DNA from: JAIVHA01 sp965367295
Lineage (GTDB): Bacteria > Pseudomonadota > Gammaproteobacteria > DSM-19610
Length of the DNA stretch: 64,000 nt
NCBI GenBank assembly: GCA_965367295.1
Contig: CBDUHN010000004.1
Location: 62,001-126,000 of the forward strand
Reading direction: 5' to 3'
The position numbers and the translations under genes were made by a program. The notes under the pieces were generated by a model, which was not told the DNA's origin, did not search any database, and worked only from the letters and a program-made list of their open reading frames with translations. This document shows positions 52,611-61,681 of the stretch, in pieces. Each line of letters starts with the position of its first letter. The first letter of the stretch is position 1.

Positions 52611-52896
52611 ATTGGCGCGAAACCACCCCAAGCCATCGCACCACAACAATCCGGCGTCTATACGACGCCTATTAATGCTGCCCCCCATGGGCGCAACACA
52701 TCTACCCCGACCGGGAATCGGCAGACGAATCGCGGAACGCTGCCAGGATTACGCGCATCCAGCCGGCACGGCCTGCATCAGGTTGCCGGAATGACGGTGG
52801 ATGGAATTACGGCTATCCGCTCACGGGACTGAGCAGAATTTCAATGAGCAGATCATGCATCCTGCTTTGGTTTCAAGCGCGACCAACAAAGGCGCC

Positions 52897-53109
52897 TTAC
52901 ATTTCCAGAACTGTCTGCCCGGTCAATCCCAGAGAATCATCAACGCCTGTATCCAGCCATCTGACTACGCTTTCGATCCAGGCTTGCCAAAGCCGGCATC
53001 TATTCCTGCCTGGCGACTTTGCCGAGTACATTGCCTGATCGGCTAAAGCAGCAAGTAACTCCGCATCACGGCCATATGATCCGCGCCTGTAAAGCACACC
53101 ATGAATCAC
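52897..53109 (-). pseudogene. Remnant of a GGDEF domain C-terminus
   Basis: An open stretch reads GVLYRRGSYGRDAELLAALADQAMYSAKSPGRNR in pieces. It corresponds to the last 35 or so residues of a GGDEF domain (the ADQAMYxAKxxGRNR motif). Nothing matching the catalytic part lies upstream: the in-frame sequence beyond the possible GTG start becomes unrelated, and only about 70 codons remain. I read it as a decayed diguanylate-cyclase gene. The other bases of 52611-52896 hold nothing I recognise. Confidence 0.7.
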
Positions 53110-53381
53110 GATGTGAAATCCGGCACAGTTTATGCTAGAATCCCGTCTCTTTTTTGCAGCCGCTCCCTAAGGTGGTACCAGTGCCATACGCTTCGATGCC
53201 CACTCCACCATAGGCTTCAACCCCTCCCCCTGAAAAGAAGCCTTGTCGGCTTTTCGCCGAATCTTGCATGCATTTTGAATATCTGCGCCTGATGCTCATC
53301 GCGTCCGGGCAAGTATCTTACTGTTAGCTCACCTTGGCCGCTCTGTATATTGCGGCTGTAAACAGACTGTGATTAAAAACA
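53110..53381 (+). promoter_or_regulatory. Long leader and promoter region upstream of sulP
   Basis: TATGCTAGAAT (about 53132-53142) forms an extended -10 (TG-N-TAGAAT) without a clear -35. It is followed by roughly 240 bases before the sulP start. A GC-paired hairpin with trailing T (AAGCC, loop TTGTC, GGCTTTTC) lies at 53235-53256. The arrangement would suit a regulated leader or a small RNA, but I recognise no known family. Confidence 0.35.
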
Positions 53382-54875
53382 ATGCTTGGAACTCTGAAAA
53401 GTAACTGGTTTGGTAACCTTCGTGGCGACCTGCTCGCCGGCATGGTCGTAGCCCTTGCACTGATACCCGAGGCCATTGCCTTCTCCATTATCGCCGGGGT
53501 CGATCCCAAGATCGGTCTCTATGCTTCCTTTTCAATGGCGGTAATCATCGCCTTTACCGGGGGACGACCCGGCATGATTTCCGCTGCCACCGGGGCAATG
53601 GCGCTGCTGATGGTAAGCCTGGTTAAGGAACATGGGCTGGAATACCTGCTGGCCGCAACGCTGCTGACCGGCATGCTGCAGATTATCGCCGGCTACCTCA
53701 AGCTCGGCTCCTTGATGCGCTTCGTTTCCCGCTCGGTGGTAACCGGCTTCGTCAATGCCCTGGCGATCCTTATTTTCATGGCACAGCTTCCGGAACTGAA
53801 TCCTGCCACCGACGGTGTGACATGGTATGTCTATGTCTTAACTGCAGCCGGACTTGGCATCATTTACCTCTTCCCTTACATCACCAAGGCAATCCCTTCT
53901 CCATTGGTGACCATCGTAGTACTCACCGCGTTGACGATGGTAATGGGGATTGATGTGCGTACCGTGGGTGATATGGGTGATCTACCCGATACGCTGCCGG
54001 TATTCCTGCTACCCGATGTGCCGCTCAACCTGGAAACTCTGATGATCATCTTCCCCTACTCGTTGTCGCTGGCAACGGTAGGCCTGCTTGAATCACTGAT
54101 GACCGCTACCATCATTGACGACCTTACCGACACGGGAAGCGACAAGAACCGTGAGTGCAAAGGACAGGGTATTGCCAATATCGGCACCAGCCTGCTCGGT
54201 GGCATGGCTGGTTGCGCAATGATTGGCCAGTCAGTGATCAACATCAAATCGGGCGGGCGTGGCCGACTCTCCACACTGAGCGCCGGTATTTTCCTGCTGC
54301 TGATGGTGGTCTTTCTCGGAGACTGGGTTGCGCAGATTCCGATGGCTGCACTGGTGGCAGTGATGATCATGGTCTCCATCGGCACCTTCAGCTGGGAGTC
54401 ACTGGTTAACCTGAAGAAACATCCGGCCAGTACCAGCGTGGTAATGATGACCACGGTAGTGGTGGTGGTGGCAACCCACAATCTCGCCTATGGCGTCTTT
54501 GTCGGCGTACTGCTGGCAGCCATGTTCTTTGCCAACAAGGTGGCACAGTATAAATATGTGGAGTCAACGTTGAGCGAGGACGGCACTACTCGAACCTACC
54601 GCGTACATGGCCAGGTCTTTTTCGCTTCGGCAGACAAGTTTGTCGAGTTTTTCGATTTCAAGGAAGTGCTGGACAAGGTGGTGATCGATCTCTGCCAGGC
54701 GCATTTCTGGGATATCACTGCGGTAGGGGCACTGGATAAAGCAGTATTGAAATTCCGCCGAGAAGGGACCGAGGTTGAGATCATCGGCCTGAATCAGGCC
54801 AGCGCCACTATCGTTGACGAGTATGCCGTACACGACAAACCCGATGCGGTCGATAAACTGATGGGCGGCCACTGA
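53382..54875 (+). CDS. SulP-family anion transporter with STAS domain
   Basis: This is a 497-residue membrane protein with about twelve hydrophobic segments. GDLLAGMVVALALIPEAIAFSI (near residue 14) and PKIGLYASF are SulP hallmarks; VNALAILIFMAQLP follows. A C-terminal STAS domain (about 400-490, FFASADKFVEFFDF, VIDLCQAHFWDITAVGALDKAV) keeps the Asp-x-x-Gly/Ala regulatory region. SulP members carry sulfate, bicarbonate or other anions; short proteobacterial ones next to UspA genes are often suggested to be bicarbonate carriers, but the substrate is not evident. Its start lacks a clear ribosome-binding site. It is followed closely by uspA. Confidence 0.9.
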   Translation: MLGTLKSNWFGNLRGDLLAGMVVALALIPEAIAFSIIAGVDPKIGLYASFSMAVIIAFTGGRPGMISAATGAMALLMVSLVKEHGLEYLLAATLLTGMLQIIAGYLKLGSLMRFVSRSVVTGFVNALAILIFMAQLPELNPATDGVTWYVYVLTAAGLGIIYLFPYITKAIPSPLVTIVVLTALTMVMGIDVRTVGDMGDLPDTLPVFLLPDVPLNLETLMIIFPYSLSLATVGLLESLMTATIIDDLTDTGSDKNRECKGQGIANIGTSLLGGMAGCAMIGQSVINIKSGGRGRLSTLSAGIFLLLMVVFLGDWVAQIPMAALVAVMIMVSIGTFSWESLVNLKKHPASTSVVMMTTVVVVVATHNLAYGVFVGVLLAAMFFANKVAQYKYVESTLSEDGTTRTYRVHGQVFFASADKFVEFFDFKEVLDKVVIDLCQAHFWDITAVGALDKAVLKFRREGTEVEIIGLNQASATIVDEYAVHDKPDAVDKLMGGH

Positions 54876-54909
54876 GCGGCGACGGCATGAGGACGAAGGA
54901 GAAAACACA

Positions 54910-55752
54910 ATGAACAAGGTTATCGCCTGCATCGACGGCAGCGACGTCTCCACCGCCGTGTGCGACTACGCAGCCTGGGCCAGCCTGCGGCTGGACGCAC
55001 CTCTGGAGTTCCTGCATGTACTGGAAAAGGAAGAGTACCCGGAGAAAAGTAATTTGAGCGGCAACATCGGCCTCGGAAGTCGCGAAGCCCTGCTTGAAGA
55101 GTTGGCCGAACTGGACGAAAAACGCGGCAAACTGGCCCTGGAGCAAGGCAAACTGATGCTCGAGGCCGCCGAAAAGCGCGCCATCGCCGACGGGGTCGGA
55201 AATGCTGCCAGTCGCCAGCGACACGGCAGTCTGGTGGAAACCCTCGCCGAGATGGGGGAAGAAATCCGCCTGCTGGTATTGGGCAAACATGACGAACACC
55301 TCAAGGCCCATGTGGGTAGCCGGCTGGAGAATGTGGTGCGTACCATGCACCGTCCCACCCTGATCACCACCGCCGAATTCAGCCCGCCACAGCGGGTGAT
55401 GATCTCTTTTGATGGCAGTGACACGACGCGCAAGGCCGTCGAGATGGTGGCGGCCAGCCCACTGTTCAAAGGCATGCCGGTGCATGTGGTGATGGTGAAC
55501 GATGACAACGAGGCCAACCGGAGCCAGTTGGCGTGGGCCCATGCAACCCTGACCGATAAGGGACACGAGGTGATGAATGCGCTCGTACAGGGCGAAGTGG
55601 AACGCAGCCTGTGCGACTACCGTGCCGAGCACAAGATCGATATGCTGGTGATGGGGGCCTACGGCCACTCGGTGATCCGCCGATTCCTGGTCGGCAGCAC
55701 CACCACAAATGTAATACGCAATGCCTCGGTGCCCGTGCTGTTGCTACGCTAA
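54910..55752 (+). CDS. Tandem-domain universal stress protein
   Basis: This is a 280-residue protein with two Usp domains (about 1-150 and 155-280). The second keeps the nucleotide-binding pattern G-2x-G-9x-G-S in GAYGHSVIRRFLVGST; the first has a degenerate version (GKHDEHLKAHVGS). The arrangement is that of UspE-like proteins. AAGGAG precedes the ATG. It lies 34 bp after the SulP gene, suggesting co-expression and perhaps energy- or stress-dependent control of the transporter. Confidence 0.9.
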   Translation: MNKVIACIDGSDVSTAVCDYAAWASLRLDAPLEFLHVLEKEEYPEKSNLSGNIGLGSREALLEELAELDEKRGKLALEQGKLMLEAAEKRAIADGVGNAASRQRHGSLVETLAEMGEEIRLLVLGKHDEHLKAHVGSRLENVVRTMHRPTLITTAEFSPPQRVMISFDGSDTTRKAVEMVAASPLFKGMPVHVVMVNDDNEANRSQLAWAHATLTDKGHEVMNALVQGEVERSLCDYRAEHKIDMLVMGAYGHSVIRRFLVGSTTTNVIRNASVPVLLLR

Positions 55753-55814
55753 GTTCAACACCGAAAGCGCCATGATTTCATGGGGCATCATCCGGCTGCC
55801 TGCAGAGTCACATA

Positions 55815-56156
55815 ATGCTTGATATCGAACACTTCAGAAACAAGCTGTTGACCGCACGTGGAGTCTTGCTGGATATGGCCGAGGCCCGCAATGCCTCCAC
55901 CGCGACGGTCATGCTCGACCAATCCAGTGTCGGTCGTCTTTCACGCATGGATGCCCTGCAACAGCAGGCTATGGCACAGAGCAACCGTCAGCGAGCGGAA
56001 CTGGAGCTGCGGTGTATCGAGGCGGCATTGGGGCGCTGCGACGATGGCAGCTACGGCTATTGCGTGGGTTGCGGGGAGCCTATCGACCCGAGACGACTGG
56101 ATTTCAGCCCCGCTGCACCATTGTGCCTTGCCTGTGCTGAGGAGCGTGACCGGTAA
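55815..56156 (+). CDS. DksA/TraR-type zinc-finger protein
   Basis: This is a 113-residue protein. A helical N-terminal part containing SVGRLSRMDALQQQAMAQ precedes a C4 zinc finger CVGCGEPID...CLAC (residues about 79-108). Members bind RNA polymerase in the secondary channel; this short form resembles TraR/YbiI-like relatives rather than full DksA (about 150 residues). It is the third gene after sulP and uspA. Confidence 0.87.
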   Translation: MLDIEHFRNKLLTARGVLLDMAEARNASTATVMLDQSSVGRLSRMDALQQQAMAQSNRQRAELELRCIEAALGRCDDGSYGYCVGCGEPIDPRRLDFSPAAPLCLACAEERDR

Positions 56157-56296
56157 TACTGCTGGTTCTGCTTTGAAACATCATTCCTCAAACGTGCTGA
56201 TAACAATAAGTCTGCTAATGGCTTAACAACGAAACTTGACCGCGCTTTCATCGGCTTCCGCTCCTGGCGCCGAAGCTGACATACTCCACGGGTCAT

Positions 56297-56932
56297 CTAG
56301 CGCCGACTCGCCTCCGGTTCAAAGCGGCTGACCTGCAGGTCCTCGAGGCGGAAACGGTACTCCTGCACCTCGTTCTCCAGCTGTACCGTCGGGATACCGG
56401 TCAGCGGTTCCTTTTGCCTGACCGCATCCAGGACGCCCTTGTGCTGGTAACGGTCCAGCAGCTCCAGGTTGGCCTGGTACATGCCCTCGTTACGCCCACG
56501 ACAGACCTGTATCCAGCCATCGCGTTCCTGTACCGCGTTGACCAGCAGCTGGTTATCCTGTTTCGCGGCCTGCAGGATAGCGAGCGTATCCCGCTGCTTC
56601 TCCATCAGGTCGGTCAGCCGTTCATTGTCGCGCCTGATGCGGCCCACCAGTTGCTCATTGCTGTCACGGGACTTGTCCAGGTGCTGTTCGGTCTTGTCCA
56701 GCTTCGCCTGCAGTTCGTCGAACTGTTTCTGCAGGACCTGCAGGTCGCCCTCCAGCTTGGCATTGGTCGCCTGCAGGTCAGTCTTCTCCTGGGACAGCTG
56801 GCGCAACATGTACTGGGCCTTGCGCAGGGCATTATCGCCGTCGTCACGACGCGCCGTTTCCGCCGCGGCCGTGCAGGACAACACCAGCAACAGCAACATG
56901 CTGATACATCGGGATTGCAGGGAGTGGTTCAT
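56297..56932 (-). CDS. Periplasmic coiled-coil protein of the adhesin-TonB operon
   Basis: This is a 211-residue exported protein. A signal peptide (about 1-24) is followed by a long coiled coil (about 30-125) rich in Leu, Gln, Lys and Glu (QLSQEKTDLQATNAKLEGD, QKQFDELQAKLDKTEQHLD). A smaller C-terminal region starts VQERDGWIQVC and contains NLELLDRYQHKGVLDAV. It resembles trimeric YbgF-like coiled coils only in general form. GAGGAA seven bases before the ATG supports the start. It is the last gene of the operon, 24 bp after the porin. A scaffold between outer-membrane channel and inner-membrane motor is a reasonable guess. Confidence 0.8.
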   Translation of the reverse strand: MNHSLQSRCISMLLLLVLSCTAAAETARRDDGDNALRKAQYMLRQLSQEKTDLQATNAKLEGDLQVLQKQFDELQAKLDKTEQHLDKSRDSNEQLVGRIRRDNERLTDLMEKQRDTLAILQAAKQDNQLLVNAVQERDGWIQVCRGRNEGMYQANLELLDRYQHKGVLDAVRQKEPLTGIPTVQLENEVQEYRFRLEDLQVSRFEPEASRR

Positions 56933-56956
56933 GGTCCGGTTCCTCGTTCACTGCCA

Positions 56957-58591
56957 CTAGAAGCGGGCATTCAGGTCCAGCTGCAGCACATCGATACCCA
57001 ACGGCGGCCCGTCGATCTCATCGGCGGACAGCCAGCGCAGGCTCATCCAGGTATCTTCCGCGAGACCGTAGCGGCCGCCGATAATCCAGCCCTCGGCATC
57101 GGTACCGCCGAGATGGAAATCGGAATCCGTGAAGGCATCCAGCACGGCATCACGCTCGATGTGCTTCCAGCCGGCGAAGACCTGCCAGTCGCGACGCTTG
57201 CGCATCTCCGGCCAGCCCACCTGCAGTTCCAGGCCATAGGCCTCGTTGCGCTCCTCGATGTCCACCCCGGTGCGCTGCAGGATCTCGGCGCGGTCGAACC
57301 CGATGTTCTTGGCGAATTCCGCTGCCAGCACCACGTGGGTTGGTGCGAACCGGGCCAGGCGATACTCCGCGGTCAGCGCGACGATATTGAAATCGGAGGC
57401 CAGGCCCACCCGGCGCGGATCGGCCGCGGTCTCGCCGATATCGTTACTGATGCGCACCAGGCTGTTGCCCTTCTGCATATAGTCCGGCGCGGTCCAGTCA
57501 TTGTTGGTAAGCCCCAGCTCGTTAGGCTGTGCCTCGACGTTGTAGTAGTCGTAGTAGGCCACGCCCAGGGTCAGCTTCGACTGGTTGTCAAAGCCCAGCT
57601 CGGTGCCCAGTTGGGCACCGAACAGCCATTTGTCGTCGTAGCGGTTTTCTTCCTGCAGCGGGAAGGCACCCAGAGTGAGGAACAGGCTGCGATCCTGCTC
57701 ATCCTGTTCGAACAGGTCATCGCCGCCGGACAAATTGTGATGAAAGGTGGCGGCGAGGCCCTCGAAGCCGAGATCGGTATCCCATACCAGGTCGCTGGAA
57801 AACCAGGGATTCGGGATCCGGCCACCGGTCAGAGTCATGGCATTGTAGCCATCGAGGTTGGTGTAATCGTATTTCAGGAAGGCGCGATCCAGTACCAGCT
57901 GGTAACGATTCTGGTAGTTGCCGAGGGTCTGGTTGGTGGACACCGGGTCATTTTCATTACCAGTGGTGATGCGCATCGAGGCCTTCAGGTCATTGGAAAT
58001 CTTCGCATCCACACCGAGACGCAGACGGGCACGCAGACGCTGACGATCATCGGTGGTATTCAGGAACGCATCCTCACTGGCATTGCTGATACCGCCTTTT
58101 TCGTTGATTCTCTGCCAGTCGAAATAACTCAGGTCCTGGTTGTCGGCGCCGAACAGGTCGCTCTGCGCCCGCAGGCGAATATCACCCTTGAGTTTGAAGC
58201 GCTCGGTCCAGGCCGGCATCACATCGGGGATCCCCCAGCGCTCCTGCTTGGCCTGGGCCAGCACATCCTGCACCACATCCTCGCGCAGCTCGGCGCGCAC
58301 CTGTTCTCGGATCTCCTCGCGCACGAAGTCGGGCACATAGGGTACCCGCACCACGCCGGGGCTGGGCTCCGCCTCCTGGCGTTCCACCTGCTGCAGTTCC
58401 GCCGCGGCACTCTGTTCCGCCGATTCCACCAGTGCATCGGCCCGTTCCGGGCTGAGTATGCCCTCCTTCACCAGTGCATCGATGAGATTCAGGGTGGTGT
58501 TCTTCAGCTTGAGCAATTCCTCCTTTTCACCCGCATGGGCCGGGGAACTTAACAGCACTGCGATAAGGGCAGGCAAAATGCGCTTGAACAT
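56957..58591 (-). CDS. Outer-membrane porin, Porin_5-type
   Basis: This is a 544-residue protein: a signal peptide (about 1-20, ending AHA), then a helical N-terminal segment (about 22-110) with Glu/Arg-rich repeats, then a long beta-barrel (from LKGDIRLRAQSDLF near 135 to the final LNARF). The terminal Phe fits Bam recognition. RLRARLRLGVDAKISNDLKASMRI and GRIPNPWFSSDLVWD match the putative-porin family. The charged periplasmic N-terminal helix may contact the coiled-coil partner or peptidoglycan. It lies in the adhesin-ExbBD-TonB operon, 62 bp after tonB. Confidence 0.87.
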   Translation of the reverse strand: MFKRILPALIAVLLSSPAHAGEKEELLKLKNTTLNLIDALVKEGILSPERADALVESAEQSAAAELQQVERQEAEPSPGVVRVPYVPDFVREEIREQVRAELREDVVQDVLAQAKQERWGIPDVMPAWTERFKLKGDIRLRAQSDLFGADNQDLSYFDWQRINEKGGISNASEDAFLNTTDDRQRLRARLRLGVDAKISNDLKASMRITTGNENDPVSTNQTLGNYQNRYQLVLDRAFLKYDYTNLDGYNAMTLTGGRIPNPWFSSDLVWDTDLGFEGLAATFHHNLSGGDDLFEQDEQDRSLFLTLGAFPLQEENRYDDKWLFGAQLGTELGFDNQSKLTLGVAYYDYYNVEAQPNELGLTNNDWTAPDYMQKGNSLVRISNDIGETAADPRRVGLASDFNIVALTAEYRLARFAPTHVVLAAEFAKNIGFDRAEILQRTGVDIEERNEAYGLELQVGWPEMRKRRDWQVFAGWKHIERDAVLDAFTDSDFHLGGTDAEGWIIGGRYGLAEDTWMSLRWLSADEIDGPPLGIDVLQLDLNARF

Positions 58592-58653
58592 GGTGATGGA
58601 CTCTTTAACGGTATGGTGTGTTCAGGTTTCATCGCTGACGCGATGGCGAAAGT

Positions 58654-59307
58654 CTAAAGACGCATGGTGATGCGCAGCTTCACCGGCTGCGGCATATCCG
58701 CTGGCGGTGCCTGCAGGCTCATATCCGCGGCACTGAGTTTTTCCAGCAACAGGTCATCCAGTTTCCGGTCACCGCTGCCGCGGGCCAGCTCTACCCGCAG
58801 CACCCGCCCCCGGTCATCGACCCAGATACTGGTATCCACCGAGTAGGCCTGGCGCCGCAGTTCATCTGCATTCAGCAGGATCTCCTCGATGCGGTTTTTC
58901 AGTGTCGCGGCGTACATCACATTGGGATCACCGGCACCGGACAGCAGCCCGCGTCCGCCCTTGCGACCGATCAGCCCGAAACCGTCACCGCCGGCGCCAC
59001 CATCGGCATCCAGCCCCAGCTGGTCACCCGCCGGTGGCTCGTCGGCCATCTCCGGCAGCTCCTCCGGAGTTTCCGGGTCCGGGAGTTCCACCTTCTCCTG
59101 CTTCATCTCCGGTTCCGGTGGCTTTTCCACCTTGGGTGGCGGCGGTGGTGGCGGTGGCGGCTTCAACAGGGTGATCTGCTGCACCGTTTTCTTGGTCTGC
59201 TGGGGCTCCGCATCCATGAAATTGCGGATCAGCATCACCACCGCGACCCCGAAGCCGATCACGATCGCCGTGCCCAGCAGCCTGGGCAGATGTTTCTTCC
59301 AGCTCAC
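58654..59307 (-). CDS. tonB: TonB-like energy transducer
   Basis: This is a 217-residue inner-membrane-anchored periplasmic protein. One N-terminal span (about 10-28) is followed by a proline tract (nine consecutive Pro after LLK), a Glu/Pro/Lys spacer (about 50-95), and a C-terminal TonB fold (about 130-217) with TSIWVDDRGRVLRVELARGSGDRK in pieces, typical of TonB/TolA-type domains. It would couple the proton-driven ExbB-ExbD motor of this operon to an outer-membrane partner. No TonB-dependent receptor plug domain is encoded nearby. Confidence 0.88.
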   Translation of the reverse strand: MSWKKHLPRLLGTAIVIGFGVAVVMLIRNFMDAEPQQTKKTVQQITLLKPPPPPPPPPKVEKPPEPEMKQEKVELPDPETPEELPEMADEPPAGDQLGLDADGGAGGDGFGLIGRKGGRGLLSGAGDPNVMYAATLKNRIEEILLNADELRRQAYSVDTSIWVDDRGRVLRVELARGSGDRKLDDLLLEKLSAADMSLQAPPADMPQPVKLRITMRL

Positions 59308-59324
59308 AATGCGAATCCGCCGGG

Positions 59325-59729
59325 CTACTTCACAAGCTTCTGGGTGACCAGGCCGATCTGGGTGATATCCAGCCGGCCCAGCAGGTCCAGCACATCCACC
59401 ACCAGCTGGTATTGCACCTGAGAATCCCCCTTCACCACCACCGGCAACTCGGGATTCACGGCCTTGTACTGCCGCAGGGTCGCTTCCAGCTGCTCCAGCG
59501 TGACGGGATAGGTGTCGAGGTAGATGGTGCCATCACCCATCACGGTGATGGCCTTGGTCTGCGGCTTGGCAATACTGGGTGTATCGCTGGCCTTGGGCAG
59601 ATTCACCGCAATCCCCTGCACCGCGGCCGTGGTCATGATGATGAAAATCACCAGCAGCACATAGGCCAGGTCGAGCATGGGCGTGATATTGATTTCGTCG
59701 TATGGCTCGTTGTCGGCCTGCGCTTTCAT
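59325..59729 (-). CDS. exbD: Biopolymer transport protein ExbD
   Basis: This is a 134-residue ExbD/TolR protein. INITPMLDLAYVLLVIFIIM (near residue 15) holds the membrane helix with the functional Asp, followed by GIAVNLPKA and a periplasmic domain ending VVVKGDSQVQYQLVVDVLDLLG. It is a stator subunit with the ExbB-like protein encoded 16 bp upstream. The ATG at 59729 is chosen because the conserved N-terminus begins there; an upstream open frame overlaps the exbB gene. Confidence 0.92.
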   Translation of the reverse strand: MKAQADNEPYDEINITPMLDLAYVLLVIFIIMTTAAVQGIAVNLPKASDTPSIAKPQTKAITVMGDGTIYLDTYPVTLEQLEATLRQYKAVNPELPVVVKGDSQVQYQLVVDVLDLLGRLDITQIGLVTQKLVK

Positions 59730-59745
59730 TTCGATGTCTCCGCGA

Positions 59746-61581
59746 TCAACTGTGCTGCTCGGCGATCTTCGCCACGAACTCATCCACGAACACGTGCATG
59801 TCCGCGGAGATTTCCTTGATACGGGAACCGAGGTAGTTGTAGCCGAACAGGGCCGGAATAGCGACGGCGAGGCCGGCCACGGTGGCCACCAGGGCTGCCG
59901 CGATACCCGGTGCAATGGAGTTCACGTTCACATCACCACTGGCGGCAATGGCCGCGAAGGTGATCATGACGCCCACCACGGTACCCAGCAGGCCCAGGAA
60001 CGGACCACCGGAAATGGCGATGGTGAGCAGCACCATCTGGCTGTTGAGCTTCTGGTTCTCGCGGGTCAGCACAGCATCCATGGTGGCGCGGATGGCATCG
60101 ATGGCCTGCGGTGTGAGGGTCAGGCCGGCCGCCTGTGCACCGATCGTCTTCGGCATACGGTTGTGCATTTCCGTGACCCCGGCATGATAGATGCGGTACA
60201 GACTGGAGCTTTCGAAATGCTGGTGACGGCCGGACAGCGCCATCATCAGCGGGGATTCACGCAGCTCGCGCTCGGTACCGGAATCCTCCGTATCCAGGTT
60301 ATCCACGTCCCGGGCCCCCAGCGCGGCGAACTGTTCCAGGAAGGACTGGTTGTCCCTGCCGGTACGATTGATCACCAGCCCCTTGGAGGCCATCACCACC
60401 CAGCTGATCGCCGCCATGATGGACAGGAAGACAATCACCACCCAGCCATCGAGGGTCACGTTTTTGAGGGTGGTGGTGAAATAGGAGGCATCGCCATCAC
60501 CGCTATCACGGGAACCGTCCTCCCCGTAGACCAGCAGGCCGGGCGCGGGACCCTCGTTGCGCACCACCAGCTGCCACCAGCTGTCCGGGCGCAGCGTCTT
60601 GTCGATACGCACCTCGTCGAGTTCCCCGACAAAACCGTTGCCCAGCACGGCGTCATTGCCGAGGGCGATGAAGTCGCGTAACACCGGTACCGGGCTGCTG
60701 ACATAGGCCACCATGGCGCCATCAAGCCAGATCTCGGCACGGTTCACGCTCAATGCCAGACCGATGTGATGCCAACTGCCGGGGGTCAGCCCGGCATTGC
60801 GCGGCGTCTCTTCCATGGCGGAAGAAGAGCCATCCTCAACCCGCGCATACAGCGACTGACCATCGATGCGCAGCGACACCCGGCCGCCTTCACCGCCACG
60901 ACTCAATAACAGGGCATCCTGCTGCGGCTGATCGATCTTGATCCAGGTGGAAAAGGTCCAGCCCCTGGTCGCGTCCACCGCCAGCACCGGGTTGGCGGGA
61001 ATCACCAGCTGGGATTCACCATTGAAGACCACCCCGGAGGCCATCAACGAGCCACTGTTGAGTTGCGCGGTGAACAGGCTGGCATCGTTCCCGTAGGCCG
61101 TGGCATCGCGCGGCGTGGCGGCATCAGTATCGAAGTGATACACCAGCGCCTGGTCGGTACCGAAACTGCCACCCCGGTCCTGGCCGTCCACGGCATTGGG
61201 ATTGCCGTAGTACATCCAGATCTTCTGGGTGTTGCTGTTGGCCTTGAGCTGGGGAATCCTTACCCAGATCAGCGCCATTTCGTTGATGGGGTCGAGCTTC
61301 TCGATGTGGAACTTCAGCGGCGTGACATCATCGTCGGCAATGAAACGCAGGTCCTGGCCCTTGTCCTTGAGATCAAGGAAGTAGCCGAAGTTGCCGGTAT
61401 GCAGTCGCACCAGCACCGGGGCGTCGGTCACGTCCTGCGCGATATTGGCGCCGGTGGCCGAGGTATCGAGGGTGATCTCCTTGCGGAACGACCAGTCTTC
61501 CTGCCACCAGGCATTGGCCAGCCCCGGCAGCAGCATTCCCGTGAGTGCGATAAGTACGATGCGCAGCATGTTTGTCATCAT
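59746..61581 (-). CDS. Secreted DUF2341-LamG domain fused to an ExbB/MotA proton channel
   Basis: This is a 611-residue fusion. A signal peptide (1-24, ending LANA) is followed by a DUF2341 domain (about 28-130, WSFRKEITLD and IWMYYGNPNA), then a LamG/concanavalin-type lectin domain (about 175-340, GWTFSTWIKID, SWHHIGLALSVN, GELDEVRID). A membrane span at about 378-397 leads to the MotA/TolQ/ExbB core (about 440-600), with spans near 514-545 and 556-585 and the GLLGTVVGVM segment. Ordinary ExbB is about 240 residues with no such periplasmic part. The lectin-like domain would face the periplasm, where it could bind a ligand and gate the motor. AAGGG nine bases before the ATG supports the start. 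Confidence 0.88.
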   Translation of the reverse strand: MMTNMLRIVLIALTGMLLPGLANAWWQEDWSFRKEITLDTSATGANIAQDVTDAPVLVRLHTGNFGYFLDLKDKGQDLRFIADDDVTPLKFHIEKLDPINEMALIWVRIPQLKANSNTQKIWMYYGNPNAVDGQDRGGSFGTDQALVYHFDTDAATPRDATAYGNDASLFTAQLNSGSLMASGVVFNGESQLVIPANPVLAVDATRGWTFSTWIKIDQPQQDALLLSRGGEGGRVSLRIDGQSLYARVEDGSSSAMEETPRNAGLTPGSWHHIGLALSVNRAEIWLDGAMVAYVSSPVPVLRDFIALGNDAVLGNGFVGELDEVRIDKTLRPDSWWQLVVRNEGPAPGLLVYGEDGSRDSGDGDASYFTTTLKNVTLDGWVVIVFLSIMAAISWVVMASKGLVINRTGRDNQSFLEQFAALGARDVDNLDTEDSGTERELRESPLMMALSGRHQHFESSSLYRIYHAGVTEMHNRMPKTIGAQAAGLTLTPQAIDAIRATMDAVLTRENQKLNSQMVLLTIAISGGPFLGLLGTVVGVMITFAAIAASGDVNVNSIAPGIAAALVATVAGLAVAIPALFGYNYLGSRIKEISADMHVFVDEFVAKIAEQHS

Positions 61582-61681
61582 TTTGAGTTGCCCTTGTGTT
61601 CACGTATTGTCCATTGCATTTGTTGCACTGATATGACGTCAGCAGGATCTGCAGACACTTGTCGCCTGATCATTTCCGTCC

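Noticed and set aside
56414..58552. 712-codon open frame on the plus strand
   Set aside because: It runs opposite two genes with signal peptides and a clear porin end; its own translation has no recognisable domain or start signals.
59746..61581. Zorya-type anti-phage defence module based on the MotA/ExbB-like protein
   Set aside because: ZorB-like OmpA domain partners, helicases or nucleases are absent; ExbD, TonB and porin genes fit an envelope energy system instead.
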